Part shown: positions 42,328-54,276 of the stretch, piece after piece
Layout of the letters: each line of letters begins with the position of its first letter
How positions within the stretch are numbered: the first letter of the stretch is position 1
Source of the DNA: Amorphophallus konjac
Taxonomy: Eukaryota; Streptophyta; Magnoliopsida; Alismatales; Araceae
Length of the DNA: 64,000 nt
Reading direction: 5' to 3'
NCBI GenBank assembly: GCA_022559845.1
Contig: CM040125.1
Coordinates: forward strand, 284,938,200-285,002,199
Position numbers and translations under genes: made by a program
Notes under the pieces: generated by a model
What the model saw: the letters and a program-made list of their open reading frames with translations, nothing else
Told to the model about the DNA's origin: nothing
Databases searched by the model: none

Positions 42328-43245
42328 CCCTTCCTTGGTAACACATTCCATGACCCCTTTGATCCCTCCCTATGGAAGACATTGAACCCATGGGACCTAG
42401 CCGCCTTACCTACCACCCACTCCCTCCTACCCTCATCCACCATGTTGAACCCAACCCACCCATTCCACTACTTATTTCACACTATGAGAGCCATGACCGA
42501 GGGTGACGTCCACCTAGGAAATGAGGAAGTGACCTATCCCAAAATGACCACCTTCTTGGGCCCCTTCGACCCCTATGAGTGGAAACCCCCAAATCCACCC
42601 CCACCTAAAGATGGGACCATCTTGATTGTAATGCATGTGCCACAACATTTTGCCCCACCTGATAGGGATAGTCATCTCATTTGTGTCTCATACACACTAG
42701 GTCCGGTGCATGACAGGTTCACATTTGGATATGTAGGTCCACCCCCATTCATCGTCCATCTTATGCATGATAGGAGTCTACATGGAAGTCCAGGTCCTCC
42801 GGCATTCATTGCACCCATACCTGATAGAGCCACATTTGGACATACTGGTCCTCCCCCACTCTTCATCCACCTCAGGCATTATAGGGCCATTTGTGGCTGC
42901 CCCGGTCCACCTAAGTGCATCAAGGTCCACATGACTCCTAAGCATGATAGGTCCCCATTTGGTTGTCCAGGACCCCCTTTATCCACTAGTGAATCAACAT
43001 TCACAGAGTTGCATGGAAACATTCGCAAAAACATCAACAAGAGCAAAGGGATTTACAAGAAGTCTGTTGACTCCCACCGCCGCCACCAAGAATTCCAGAT
43101 TGGTGATTTTGAGATGGTGAGAACTGAGAGGTTGTTCCCTGGGAATACTTTGAAGTTGAGGTCGAGTGGAGCTAGCCCCTTCCAGGTGCTGAGACGCCTT
43201 GGCACCAATGCTTACATGTTGGACCCCCTGAAAAGTATGGAGTAA
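42328..43245 (+). pseudogene. C1 fusion protein, middle part
   Basis: It continues the frame of 33588-35108 after C2 is removed. It contains two D-P-F-D-P-like motifs, then five G-x-x-G-P-P repeats (G-Y-V-G-P-P, G-S-P-G-P-P, G-H-T-G-P-P, G-C-P-G-P-P twice), matching C2. The integrase C-terminal domain begins (S-H-R-R-H-Q-E-F-Q-I-G-D) up to S-P-F-Q-V-L-R-R. A 1-base loss near 43222 throws the frame to a stop at 43245. Confidence 0.82.
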
Positions 43246-43628
43246 GCCCCACATTCAATGTGGTTGACCTGGTGCCCTACAAGGGCCCCACGGTGACACC
43301 CGGTGAGGAAATCCAGCCTACTCCCTCCTTTGAGAGCGCCCCCACACCCCAGAGAGCTCAACCCCATTTGAGAAATCGGAGCGATGAAGTGGAGCAGATA
43401 TTAGATGAACAGGTTACCATCACAAGGAGCAAGGCGTATGAGCGCTACCTGGTCAGGTGGAAGGGACGACCACCCTCGGACGGTAACTGGGTGAGTCGGG
43501 AGGATCTCCAGCAGCTGTCCCCCGAACTCCTAGAGCAGTACCGCAGCAGGGAGGGCCTTTACTCGACAGAGTCGAGCTCTTCGCCACCCGGGAGAATTGA
43601 TGAGGGCATCACACCACATACCCTCTAG
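43240..43628 (+). pseudogene. C1 fusion protein, chromodomain part
   Basis: After the frameshift the frame reads F-N-V-V-D-L-V-P-Y-K-G, an acidic/Pro linker, then a chromodomain (V-E-Q-I-L-D-E-Q ... Y-E-R-Y-L-V-R-W-K-G-R-P-P ... W-V-S-R-E-D-L) and ends 31 bases inside the 3' LTR. Chromodomains bind modified histone tails and steer integration of chromoviruses. The aromatic cage residues were not checked one by one. Confidence 0.85.
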
Positions 43629-45978
43629 CTTGGCACTTCTCTCCCTCCCGGAGGCAGTTAGGGAGCAGCCCTTCTTCAGACGGAACATTGGTGCTTATCA
43701 TCCTATTACATTTTCCTATTTTCTTGAGTCATTTTGATGTATTTGCCTATGTTTTGAGTCATGTTACTAGGTTATCATGTTATTTACTTATGCTTGTATG
43801 TAGGGTAGTGGGCTAATGGGGCTAGTAGGTCTTATTGGGCCATCTCTTTGGTCTGGCCCATGGGCCCCCCTCTCCCCACCCCTTGGTCTTCCGTCATTTG
43901 TCCATTTCATGAGGACTTCTTTGTAAATTGGGTTTTCCTATATATAGGACCCCAAACCCCCTCTTTTGAAGCTAATGAACATTTGAGAAATTAAGCATAA
44001 TTGCACCCTCTCTCTCTCTCTAGCTCTCTCATTCTCTCTCTCTTTCTCCAAGGGGCGAACCCCCTCTCTCTCCTCCCCTTTCTCTCTCTATCCCTTGGGC
44101 GAACCAGCCCTTTCACCTCCCCCTTCCCCTGCCACCTCAGCTGCCACCTCACCCTCCAACCCTTCACCTCCCCTAGGCCACTTAACTCTCATCAATTCCC
44201 TCCACTTCCCAAGCAGCCCTTCCTATTCCCCATACACCTTCCCCACTTCCAATACACCCCTCCCTCTTCCCCAAGCAATCTTCCCACTCCCCCACACCCT
44301 CATTCATATCCCTTGACCATCCACAACCCCCACCCCACCACTAGTTGCGCACCAGCCCTCTCTCCCTACACTTCTCCCTTGCCTTGGCTGAACCCACCAT
44401 CCCCACCTTGTAGCTTCGGCCCCCACTCCCCTCCACCCTCCAACACCCCATTCCACCTGCTCCGCCCCTCTCCTCACCCCCACACATTCCTCCCCCCATC
44501 TGCAAACACCTCCCATTTCCCTCCATTACCAAAACTTCCATCCCCCTTAACCTCACCCCACCTCCATCCCATTCCTTAGGTCACATCTGCAGGTGACAGA
44601 AGAAGGTCCGTCTTGTAGAAGCTCCCTCGCGTTCATACGGCGACATCTGAGGGCGTATCTTACCATTCTAGAAAGGTCGTCCAGTCCACTACGCAGGCGA
44701 GAAATAATCATCCCAATCCGAGTTCGGGACTGCCCAGGAGAGCCATTCTCCTCCAACTACTCCAAGATCCATCTGCAGAGCACCTGAGTCCGACCAGAAG
44801 CAGAACCTCGATCTACAGCGAAGGATTTAGACTGAAGTTCCTTCCTCAAAGATCTTCCTCCACCTGTTCCCGACCAGGAGCAAGAAGCAGAAGTACATTC
44901 GGTGTTCGGGAGCCCCAGTTCTGATTTTTTTCCTTCAGTCACGCGGGACTGCCCTCACCAGTCTTCTGCCACCAACAGTCACTCATCGGCGTCCCCCAGG
45001 ACACCCCGACCTCCGGCTGCCTCCCCGCCAGTTTTGCTGCAATGATGGCTCGACCACGGTTCCAGAACTTCTGACGGTTTGAGATTTGGAGCTCAGGAGC
45101 CCAAGGTAAAACCTGTGCATCCTACTGCCTCAGATCTGAAGCCGCCAGCCCCAGATTCCTTCATCCTGTTCGAGCCTCCACCACGACCATCGACGACGTC
45201 AGAAGAATTCGATAAAATTTAGTGGTGTCCCAGCCCCTGTTACGAAGAAATCCCCTCTAGTTTCGTCGCCGGAAAAATTCTTGACGATGAACTACGACTG
45301 CAACAGCGGCATCCTATCCCTTCGCACAGCAAGTGAGCAGATCCCCGTTGGCTTCCGTTCCGTCATCCTTGGCGAGTTTCCCCCTCCCGCCTGGCCGGCT
45401 TAGCGCCCCTCCCAGCGTGGAGGTAGTGTTTGATGTAAGTTTAATTTCCCCACCCTCCATCCAACCCTCATGCGTGAGGAGTAGTTCCTGTACTACACAG
45501 CTCAAGCTACATCGGCGCAGTGTGCGGGGAACCCACACTTCCCCGCTCGCCCTCATCTCCGACCGGGGTTGGTTTCCTCAAACCAACCAGGTGAGCCTCC
45601 TGCCCTTGCCTCCTTATATCTGTTTATTTAATATCCGCGAAACATATCGGCCGGTAGGAGAGCGAGTGCCCGATCCCGGCGCCACCTTTCAGTGTGGTCA
45701 CCGTGGCCATAAGTGAGTGAGTGACCCCGTGCCCCTAAGGCATCCGGCCGCCCTTGTTTGTGGGCTTTCAAACCTTCGGGAGGGTTAACCTTAGTGGTGC
45801 TGGCCCTATACCAACTAGGGTCTTTCTCCACCACCTCGACTCGGCATCACCGAGTCACCACGGGTGACAGGTGCGCACGGTGAGACGGCGTCTTACAAAC
45901 TCTCTCAAATCTTGTGAATGTGTATGCGAATTAAGTCCCAGGGATCATATTTGCTTGCTACATCATCGTTTCACATCA
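43598..45978 (+). repeat. C1 3' LTR
   Basis: 2,381 bp, TGATGAGG...CACATCA, followed by GCCAG. TATATATAG at 43939-43947; pyrimidine tract at 44003-44579. Confidence 0.92.
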
Positions 45979-47315
45979 GCCAGCCACGTCGTCATCCCGG
46001 TGCCCTTGGAAGTACAAAAGGCATCATCGGAAGAGTCTCCCAGTCTTCTTCGCAACAGTGGTGGTCTCGTCTCATTCTGAGTTTGTGACTGCCCGGGGGA
46101 GCCATCTTCGCCGGACTGCGCATCCGCTTCCTGACAGTCAACCTGAAGTGAGTTGCAGAGGCTCCCATGGCCAACCTTCTGAAGTTCTGGAGGCGGGGCT
46201 CGACTGATAGTTTCTACGATGAGTCTACTTCCAGTACCAAAAAGTGGCACCCTGTTCAACATCCGGAGCTGTGAGTTCTCATTTTTCTCCCCCGGGTGCG
46301 CTGGTCTGTTCCCTCTAGAACTGATCTAACACCCGCGCACTGTTTGGACCCTCGCCACCTACTCTAGCCTCCTCTGGCATTCTCTTAGGTCTTCGTTCGA
46401 AGAGGGTTTGACGATGAATCCAGCGACTCTGGCCACGCCTGAATCAGAGCTCGGGAGCGTCCGTGGTATTCTCATCTTCCTGCTACAGCGGTGCAGAAGC
46501 GGACAGAACCAGAAAGCAAAGGCCATGTTCACAACTCTGCCGCAACCATCACTGTCCTTCAGAAATTCCCCCAAACATTGGATGTCCTCCTGGGCCAACC
46601 CATAAGATTTTGCCACTGGTTTCGTTGCAAATGGAGTTTGGGACAGTCTGCAGCGGCGTCAACACCGATTGCCTATCCGCTGTTCCAGAGAGTGAATAGA
46701 ACCGGCATCATCCTTTCAATTAGTTTCTAGCTCCCCTTTCCCCTCCCCGCCCGGCCGGCTTACAGCCCCTCCCTGTGGGAGGTAGTGTTTGGATGTATAT
46801 GTGGCTTCCCCTCCCCTTGTTCCACCCCCTTACATGGGGAGTAGTGTTGTAATCCCTTAAGCAGGTTGAAGCTACACCGATGCAGCGTGTGGGGAATCCA
46901 TGCTTCCCCGCTCGCCCACGTCTCCGAGCGGGATAGGTTTCTTCAAACTGGTCGAGTAAGTGTTCTAACCCTTACTTCCCCCTAGTGCTTGTTCTTTCAA
47001 TATTAGTTCATAGCTCCGCTGGCCCGTGAGAGTGAGTGCTCAGTCCGCAAGCTCCATTGCTTCGAGTGACCGCCATGGGAGAGAGTGTGACCCGTGCCCT
47101 CGGCACCCGGTCGACCCCATTGAATTGGGCCTCTACACGCTTGGAAAGAATCTTGGCCTTGCTGGCCCTCTACCAGCAAGGGCCCAACCCTCACAACCTT
47201 GACTCGGCATTGCCGAGTTACCCTGGGTTTTGGGTGAGTGTCGGGTGAGTGGCCGCCGATATCGATCTGTTTCTATTGCAAATTGTGCTTGCTTGTCAAG
47301 GTCCAAAGTGCATCA
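45979..47315 (+). repeat. C0: right part of the chromovirus LTR
   Basis: It starts with the second GCCAG and continues the LTR interrupted at 31128. It has the family blocks CCGGCCGGCTTACAGCCCC and GCTCGCCCACGTCTCCGAGC and ends GTGCATCA at 47315. Only 19 bases separate it from C3; these contain TGGCTATCA, perhaps a damaged primer site. Whether C0 is a solo LTR or a 5' LTR cannot be told. Confidence 0.7.
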
Positions 47316-47334
47316 GTCTTGTGGCTATCACCCC

Positions 47335-49715
47335 TGATGAGGGCATCTCACAGCGCTCACTTTGGCTAGGATCGCCTGCATCATTTGGATGAAGCCCGGC
47401 TATGTGTTCACATGTTATTTTCCTTTTCTTTGCGTCATACCTTATGTATTTTCCTTTATTGAGTCATGTTATCTTAGTCATTTCCCTTGTTATGCTTATT
47501 TGGGCCCAAGTACCTTAGTTATGGGCCCATAGGAGTGAGTCTAGGATATGCTTGGTCTTTTGTCTAATTGTCAAGGGTACTTTGGTCATGTAAAGAATGG
47601 ATGCCTATATATAGGCCCCATCTCTCCTCATGTACTCAACTTTTGGATGAATCATTTGAATAGAAAAACTCTCAAGTCTTCTCTCCTCTACCCAAAATTT
47701 CTCACCACCCTCTCTCTCATTATCTCTCCCTCTCTAAGGGGTTCGCCCCATTCTCTCTCTCTTCCCCCTCCCAACCACTTTCTCTCACTTCTCATCCCCA
47801 ATAAATCTCTCCCTAGTCCCCACACACCTCCATTAACTCACCCCAACCCCAAGAGCCTCTCCTCCAATCCTCTCCCCACCTTCCAACCCCCAACTACCCC
47901 ACTCTCCTTCACAAGCATCCCACCACCTTCCCAAGACTGAATTAACCCCCCCCAAGGCCCAAATTCGAAATTCCCTCCCCTCTCTCATCCCCCCCACACC
48001 CTAGGTCGACCCAAGGAGTCCCCTCTTGGTCTGGTCGCCTCCCTCCACCTCCTCTCCAACCCATCCTCTCTCTAGTGCACATCCACTCCCCCATCACCAC
48101 CTCTAGCAGCTCCAGCCCCCTTTTCCACCCCTTCCCTACCACCCCAGACCTCCAAGAGACCCCAGCCACGTCCTTCCCCTCTCCCTTGACCCTCAACCAT
48201 CATTTCCCTGCTGTACTACCCCCCTCCCACTCCCTTTGCCAGTACAAGGTTGCAGCTCCAGGTAGCAGGACGCAGGCAGCAAACGGTGGTCCTGAAACTC
48301 ACTTCGTCTTCCGCCGTTCTCTGATCCTTCTGGTGGCAAGGCATATATCTCTAGAAAATTTGTCCAAAGAGCTTTCCAGGCGAGGTGGTTTCATCCTCAT
48401 CCAAGCACCGAGATGCCCGTAGAAGCGATTCTCCCTCGACTGCGCAGAACTATTCAGGCAGAGAACAAGAGCCTCGAATCCAATCCACCCACGGCCTCCC
48501 CCTTGAAGATCTGAGCGCACAACTTGGCTGGGAGCTTCACCTTCAAGTCCTCTTCAATCCTCAAGAAACAGAGCTAAGTTTGGATCTCGGCATTAAAAGT
48601 TACAAATTTTCCATTCCAAGTGTGTCTGGTCTGTGTTCCTGAGCCGGAACCGACACACCTCTACTATTTGGGCTCTCACGATCTGCTCCAACATTGGCTG
48701 ACAACGCCGTTGGTCCCAACGGAAATAAGACTCGACCACGGTTTCCAAGATATCTGTCTCACCTCCAACAGAGTATGGATCAGTTTGAAGCACCTTCTTC
48801 TTCCAACGGCATCATCCTGAGAGCAACCAGAACCAGCGAAGACCTGCCCCGTTCCAGGTTCTGCCCCGGCCGGCGACGTCGTCACGAGCTTCCACAAAAA
48901 TTCAGGAGGCATCCCGGGTCAGTCAGTAATGTTTCGGCACCAATTTCAATAGATTCTGAGCTCATTTGAGTCCGTGGCAGCGCCGACATCAACAACCTGT
49001 CAGGCTGTTCCTGAAGCTAGCATAATCGGCGCAACTCGGCAAGTCGGTGTTATCTCTTAGTTTCCCCACCCCGCCTGGCCGGATGACAGCCCCTCCCTAC
49101 GTGGAGGTAGTGTTTGACTATAACACATTAACCCCGACCCCTTGATCCACCCTCCTGCGAGAGGAGTAGTGTTGTACTCTTAAAGTTTTTAGGCCAAGCG
49201 GCATTGACGCGGCGTGCGGGTGCGTACCCACGCCTCCCCGCTCGCCCTCGTCTTCGGCCGGGATCGGTGTCTTTACACCAATCAGGTGAGTGACTGGACC
49301 CTACCTGGTTATTCTATTGCTTTGCTAGTCTAGTATTGCCTCTTATGCCCGTCGGTCGGTGAGATAGTGCTCGGTCCTGTTATTGCTCGATTTGTGTGCC
49401 TACCGCAGATCGTGAGTGAGAGCCACCCAACCCCACGCCCCGGCGTGCCGGCTACACACGAAGTTGGGAATCCCAGGCCCTTTGGGGGTCAGCCTAAGCC
49501 CACCAAGTAACTTAGAACTCTTGGGTCTCGCCCCAGACCCTTGCCATCATTCCCCGATATCCCCTCGGGAAATTGTATGCGCCTTGCTAGTGAGCCGCTA
49601 GAGTACGTTCGTTGCCAAATCTTATGTGCTTGCGGGTCTAGGTCCTAGGCTCATTACAACCTACTTGGTCAACCTTGGGTTGTTTCACATCAACCCCCTA
49701 GGTGGTGTCACATCA
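47335..49715 (+). repeat. C3 5' LTR
   Basis: It starts TGATGAGGGCATC and ends GTGTCACATCA. TATATATAG at 47606-47614, pyrimidine tract at 47675-48235, and the family block CCGCCTGGCCGGATGACAGC near 49070. An internal CACATCA at 49686-49692 could be mistaken for the end. Confidence 0.85.
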
Positions 49716-49717
49716 AT

Positions 49718-49732
49718 TGATATCAGAGTAAG
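49718..49732 (+). promoter_or_regulatory. C3 primer-binding site, two transitions
   Basis: TGATATCAGAGTAAG compared with TGGTATCAGAGCAAG in C1 and C2: one G-to-A and one C-to-T change. Confidence 0.75.
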
Positions 49733-49810
49733 TTTAGACCTGTCTCTACTAAGTCTAAGTCCTAGGACCATTGCATTGAGTCATCCGTTCAATCCTCTCC
49801 CCTCCCTTGC

Positions 49811-50956
49811 ATGTCCACCCGTAGTGGAGCCGTTTACCGACCCGATCCATCCTCTTCGGTTCCCCCCATGGATCCCAATCCCCAAATCAACCAAGATGCC
49901 CATAGGGAGGAACCCCAAGGCCAAATGGGCCGGGTAGATGCTGCCCTTGCCACCGTCCTTGACCGACTAGAGGCCCTTTCCACTCGACTTGCTCGGCTAG
50001 AAGAAAATGATCCTCACCCTAGGAACAATGGTCCAAGAGCTCACCCTCCACATGCTGAAATAGATAGAGAGAATTTGAATGATGACCCCTATCATGGCTA
50101 TGAGAGTCCTCGCCACCATCAACATAATGAAAGGCGTCCACGGGACGACCTGGATGACCCTCTCTTAAGGACGACCAAGGTGGAAGCCCCAAACTTTGAC
50201 GGTTCCCATGAACCAAGTGTCTACTTAGAATGGGAGACTGCCATGGACCAATACTTTGAATGGTACCCTATGTCCGACCAAAGGAGAGTTAGATTGGCCA
50301 AAATGCACCTCATCAAATTAGCCAAGATTTATTGGCTAAACCAAGAGGGATTAAAAAGGATTAGGCGAGAGAAGCCTAATGACACTTGGCAAGGTATGAA
50401 GAACCAACTTAGAAACAAGTACCTACCCTTATCCTACCACCAAATGCTCTTAGATGAGTGGCAAAGGCTCACCCAAGAAGGGAAGATCGTGGTTGAATAC
50501 ATTAAAAATTTTGACTCCTATCTTTTGATGTGTGGAGTGCATGAGGACCCGGCCGTCACCTTGTCCCGATTTAGAAATAGGCTCCAAAACCACATCAAGA
50601 GAGAGATCTTCATGAGAGATGTTGACAACCTTGAACAAGCCTACCAAATAGCTCGAGATGTTGAAAGATTTTCTAGGATCCATAGGTTTGCTCCTTCCCG
50701 ACCGGCCGATCCCAAAGGCATGTGACCTCGAACCAACCTGGCCCCTCCCATGAAGTCCCCTAGCCCAAGTGGAAGTGCCCCATTAAGGCCTTACAATCCC
50801 CCTCCCACCATCACTCCACCCAAGGCTACCCCTAGCCATCTTCCTCCACGGAGGGAAGAGAGTTCCAAGGGACCAAGTGTAGGAGGGACCACCCCAGGTA
50901 GTGGCCATCCACAATGCTATAGGTGCCAAGGGTTTGGCCACTTTGCGGGGCAATGC
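49811..50956 (+). pseudogene. C3 gag with zinc knuckle
   Basis: ATG at 49811. It has an N-terminal coiled-coil stretch (L-D-R-L-E-A-L-S-T-R-L), then a full chromovirus Gag core from about residue 125 to 290: F-D-G-S-H-E-P-S-V-Y-L-E-W-E, T-W-Q-G-M-K, and the second half L-x-E-W-Q-R-L-T-Q-E-G...E-Y. That second half is the part missing from C1 and C2. A TGA at 50723-50725 (CGA to TGA is likely) interrupts the frame, which then reaches a CCHC knuckle C-Y-R-C-Q-G-F-G-H-F-A-G-Q-C at 50915-50956. Gag forms the particle and the knuckle binds RNA. Confidence 0.88.
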
Positions 50957-51560
50957 CCATCCAAAGAATTGTCTAGTTTACTTATTGAGGAAGAAGCTCC
51001 CCCACCCCAAGGGGAACTTGAGAGTGTGGTTGAGGTCCATGAAGCCTCACTACATTGGGAAGAAGAGTATGAGGCCCAATACCATGAGTCGGGTCTAGAC
51101 TACACCATTTCATCTATCGACTCCTATCTAGGAGTGATTAGATGCACCCTCACCAAACCCCTAGAGGAAGACTGGCGTCGAACTTCAATCTTCCACACCT
51201 TTGTTAAGATAGGGGGTCATGTGAGAAAAGTGATCTTAATTAGATAACTGGAGTTGTGTCAATGCCGTGTCCCCCGACACCGTCAAACTCCTTGGGCTTA
51301 CCATTACTCCCCACCCTAGCCAATACCGGGTCTCTTGGATCAATAACAATTCCATCCCGGTCAACACTCGCTGCCTTGTGCACCTCACCTTCTCTTCCTA
51401 CCATGGCCAAATATGGTGTGATATTATCCCCATGGAAGTAGGAAGCATCCTACTAGAGAGACCTTGACTTTATGATGTGGATGCCACTATTTTGGATAGG
51501 ACCAACACATGCACCTTTGAGCATGAGGGAAAGAGCATCTGTCTTAATCCCTCCCTACCA
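50957..51560 (+). pseudogene. C3 protease, inactive
   Basis: The frame continues after the knuckle with an acidic linker and S-x-D-S-Y. The protease start V-K-I-G-G-H-V is followed by a 1-base insertion near 51244, and the catalytic D-S-G of the family reads D-N-W (then S-C-V-N-A-V, as usual). The remaining fold is readable in the frame at 51267-51467. A TGA at 51465-51467 replaces an expected Trp (P-x-L-Y-D). The catalytic change and the stop rule out activity. Confidence 0.72.
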
Positions 51561-52098
51561 CGTCCCTTGCCTAAGAAGAGCCCACCCCCTCAAGGTCAAC
51601 ACTCCACCACATCTCAAGTCATGGGGAACTCCACCCTACTAACCCAACCTCTCTCCCAAAAGCCCAACCAAGATAAGACTTTGGGAATGACCAAGGGTCT
51701 TCATCTCATCACCAAAAGAGAGCTTGAGGAGGAGATAGCTCAAGGGACACCTCTATGTGTGGTAGTCATTTGTCTAGGAGAGCCCACCCCCTCCAACCCC
51801 AATCCCATAGAAGTCTGGCATCTCCTAGAGGAGTTTCATGATGTATTCCCGGAAGAGCTCCTGGACCAACTCCCTCCCATGTGCGATGTGCAACACGCAA
51901 TTGATCTAGTTCCGAGAGCCACCCTTCCAAACCTTCCTCATTATCTCCTCAATCCCACGGAACATGCCGAACTTCAGAGGCAAATAGAGAAACTCATTAG
52001 GAAGGGCTTCATCTGCATTAGCAAATGTCCATGTGCCGTCCCGGCCCTTCTCACCCCCAAGAAGGGTGGATCAGGGCGGATGCGTGTGGATCGTCGGG
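51561..52098 (+). pseudogene. C3 reverse transcriptase, N-terminal fragment
   Basis: It includes the F-P-E-E-L-L-D-Q-L-P-P entry, Q-H-A-I-D-L-V-P, H-Y-L-L-N-P-T-E-H-A-E-L and S-K-C-P-C-A-V-P-A-L-L-T-P-K-K. That wording is typical of CRM/Galadriel-type chromoviruses. It is cut in the R-M-x-V-D region by T2 at 52099; the Y-x-D-D box is therefore absent. Confidence 0.82.
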
Positions 52099-54276
52099 TG
52101 TTGACACCTTGAAAATGAACAAGGGTGAAAGCACAATTGAAAAGAGGATCAGACCAACAGTGAAGGACCAATAATGAAGCCCGTCAACCATTTACCCGGT
52201 TGAAGCCTTTGCCGGCCGAGCTGATGCCCGGTGCCGATATCATTCAGACGGCAACACTGATAAAGCAGCAATCACTCGACTGATGGGACCTCCTAGCACA
52301 CTTTAATGAAAGCTGTACTATTGTCTCATCCAAGAATCCACAGATGACATGTCAGCGTAAGTCAGATGTCGGCTTATTGACAGGTGTGATGTAAGATAAA
52401 GATGAAGCCGGTACCGGCAGATGAAGATTGTAAAGGCTTTTGCAAAGTCAGAACACAAGAAGAATCGTCTCCACAGATTATACCCCCGGCTGAAGTCTTC
52501 CCAGACAAAAGCCGATGTTTGATCTCGTCACCATTCAGGTGACGATATCGATAAAATGATGCCCGATTTTGTCATCATTCAGATGGCAATGCTGATGAAA
52601 CCCCTGTCTGCGGACTGATGAAAACCCTACCAATGATCTCAATACAAAATATATCACCTTTGGAGGACCCTCTTGGGTACTGATGTACGTGAGGGGCCTA
52701 TGAAAGGCCTGGTCAAAAAGACCTAAATGGGCCTGAAATAGTAGCGCCGGGGGGCCACCTTGTCAAAGCCCAAATGCTGCACCGAGAGGCTGGAGTCCTG
52801 CGCGCCGGGAAGCCTTCAACTGAGGCGCACCGGGAGATGCCTGCCGAGAAGGTGAAAAAGGGATGGCTATAAAGCCCCTTCCCTTCGAAGAAGCTAAAAA
52901 AACGGAAGAAAGAAAAGGGGATCAGAGAGGCAGAGGAGAGAAGCACCAGAAGAAATAGAAGGGCCTCGAAGAAAAAAAGAGAGATCGAGAGAGATCGAAA
53001 GGGTACCCAGAAGAAGAAACAATAGGAAGAAGAAGCTCCAGGTGGGCTGCTCCGGGGAGGGAGAGGAGTCAATGCTCCACCCTCCCACATACTTTCTTTT
53101 CTTTTCTTCAATGTAATCTAGCGAGTCTTTTCTTGATTTATCAAATGTAGCCGGAGAGTCCCGATCTTGATTTCCACCTCTCTGCTTTGCATTTCTCTTT
53201 TACGATCTGTGTAAAGTCTTCGATACAATGCAATGAAATATCAACATGGCCCATTTGGGCACCGATTGATTGAGATATCTGCTCTCCGTCTCTCTTTCCA
53301 TGTACATAGTTCTCGGCTGAAAAGTCCAGTAGCCTAGACTCTTCGAGTTTCAGAGCCGATTGAATGAATCTGTTCTTCGAGGAGGGATGAAGATAGGACC
53401 CCTACCCCTATCTAATGGGTTATTGGGTTCTACTTTCTTCTCCCCTCCTGTCTCAATTGCAGATCCTCCGCATATAGTCCGAGTTTTCTCTCGAGCCCTT
53501 GTGCTGTTCAGGAACCAGAGACATCAATCTCTTGGTTCCCTGAACTGTTGGCTGTACAAAGATATGTCTGCTCTGCAGGTTAATGCCATCCCGCGAGATT
53601 CTAACAAGCGATGACCTCAGTCTCTCGATCCTCCATTCTAACCCTTGAATGATTAGGGTCTAGAGTTTAGGCGTTAAGAGTTCCTCCGTCGCCGGTTTTT
53701 TGATGCAGTTGGGCTCGTCTAGGGGATCAGAGACAGTCATCTCTTGATCCCCCAGACGGCCTGCAACAAACAGATGAAACCCTTCACAGGGTATAGATGA
53801 TGGTCTCTTTTCCCCTACTGATTCGGCCTTCTAATTCCCTTGGCATCCTTCAAACAGAGCTATCCACGAAACCCCCTCCTACACTCCACATTCGGTCTCA
53901 ATCCGAGCCAGAAAACTCAGAAAATTCTCGAACAGAGTACCGTAATCAAGCCCTGAAACCCCCAACCCTTTCACCTTCCCGGCGTGCTAATTTCCACGTC
54001 GAGAAGTACGCTGCCGAGAGGCCTCCCTCTTCCTTCCCCTTCAGCAAAACGACAAAACCCCCCGGTGAAACCCCTGTTCCTTCACAGCCTTCCCGGCCTG
54101 TGGCCTCCCGGCGCCAGCTTCCCAGCGCGGCAAGGAGCGCGCCGAGAAGCTTCACGCCCGGAGCCTCCCCCTTTTCTTTTGCCATTTAAGCCACGCCGAG
54201 ACCCCCTTGCTTGGACAAGAAACCCACGCCGAGAGCACCCCCTTTTGGCCTACTAAACCCATGCCGAGAGCACCCC
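52099..54276 (+). mobile_element. T2: LTR or LTR plus leader of another Tat-like element
   Basis: It begins TGTTGACACC inside the RT of C3. TATAAAG at 52868-52874 follows a GC-rich stretch. It carries two long hairpins (53506-53545 and 53716-53758) and, near the end, three CACGCCGAGA(C/G) repeats about 35 bp apart (54190-54270). No coding region is convincing. T3 interrupts it at 54277, so the LTR end and family cannot be fixed. Confidence 0.6.
53506..53758 (+). repeat. Two hairpins in T2
   Basis: First: GTTCAGGAACCAGAGA and TCTCTTGGTTCCCTGAAC with a 6-base loop. Second: GTCTAGGGGATCAGAGA and TCTCTTGATCCCCCAGAC with a 6-base loop. The same inner AGAGA/TCTCT stem shows they are copies of one design. 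Confidence 0.8.

Larger units (their letters stand above)
31129..45978 (+). mobile_element. C1: non-autonomous chromovirus-derived element
   Basis: LTRs of exactly 2,381 bp at both ends, TGATGAGG...CACATCA, perfect target duplication GCCAG (31124-31128 and 45979-45983) and primer site TGGTATCAGAGC at 33513. The internal part, after removal of C2, is about 2.8 kb. It encodes a protein with half a Gag and the integrase C-terminus plus chromodomain, but no protease, RT, RNase H or integrase core. LTRs differ by about 65 substitutions by eye. Confidence 0.92.
47335..52098 (+). mobile_element. C3: chromovirus with gag-pol start, truncated by T2
   Basis: A 5' LTR of 2,381 bp (the same length as C1) is followed by a damaged initiator-Met primer site, gag, zinc knuckle, protease and the first part of RT. 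The RT is cut at 52098 by T2. The remaining pol and 3' LTR would lie beyond the window. It represents the autonomous type to which C1 and C2 are related. Confidence 0.82.

Noticed and set aside
30082..47320. C0 as a solo LTR with a GTCCT/GTCTT duplication
   Set aside because: The left copy would lie two bases away from the LTR start and the sequences differ. Not supported.
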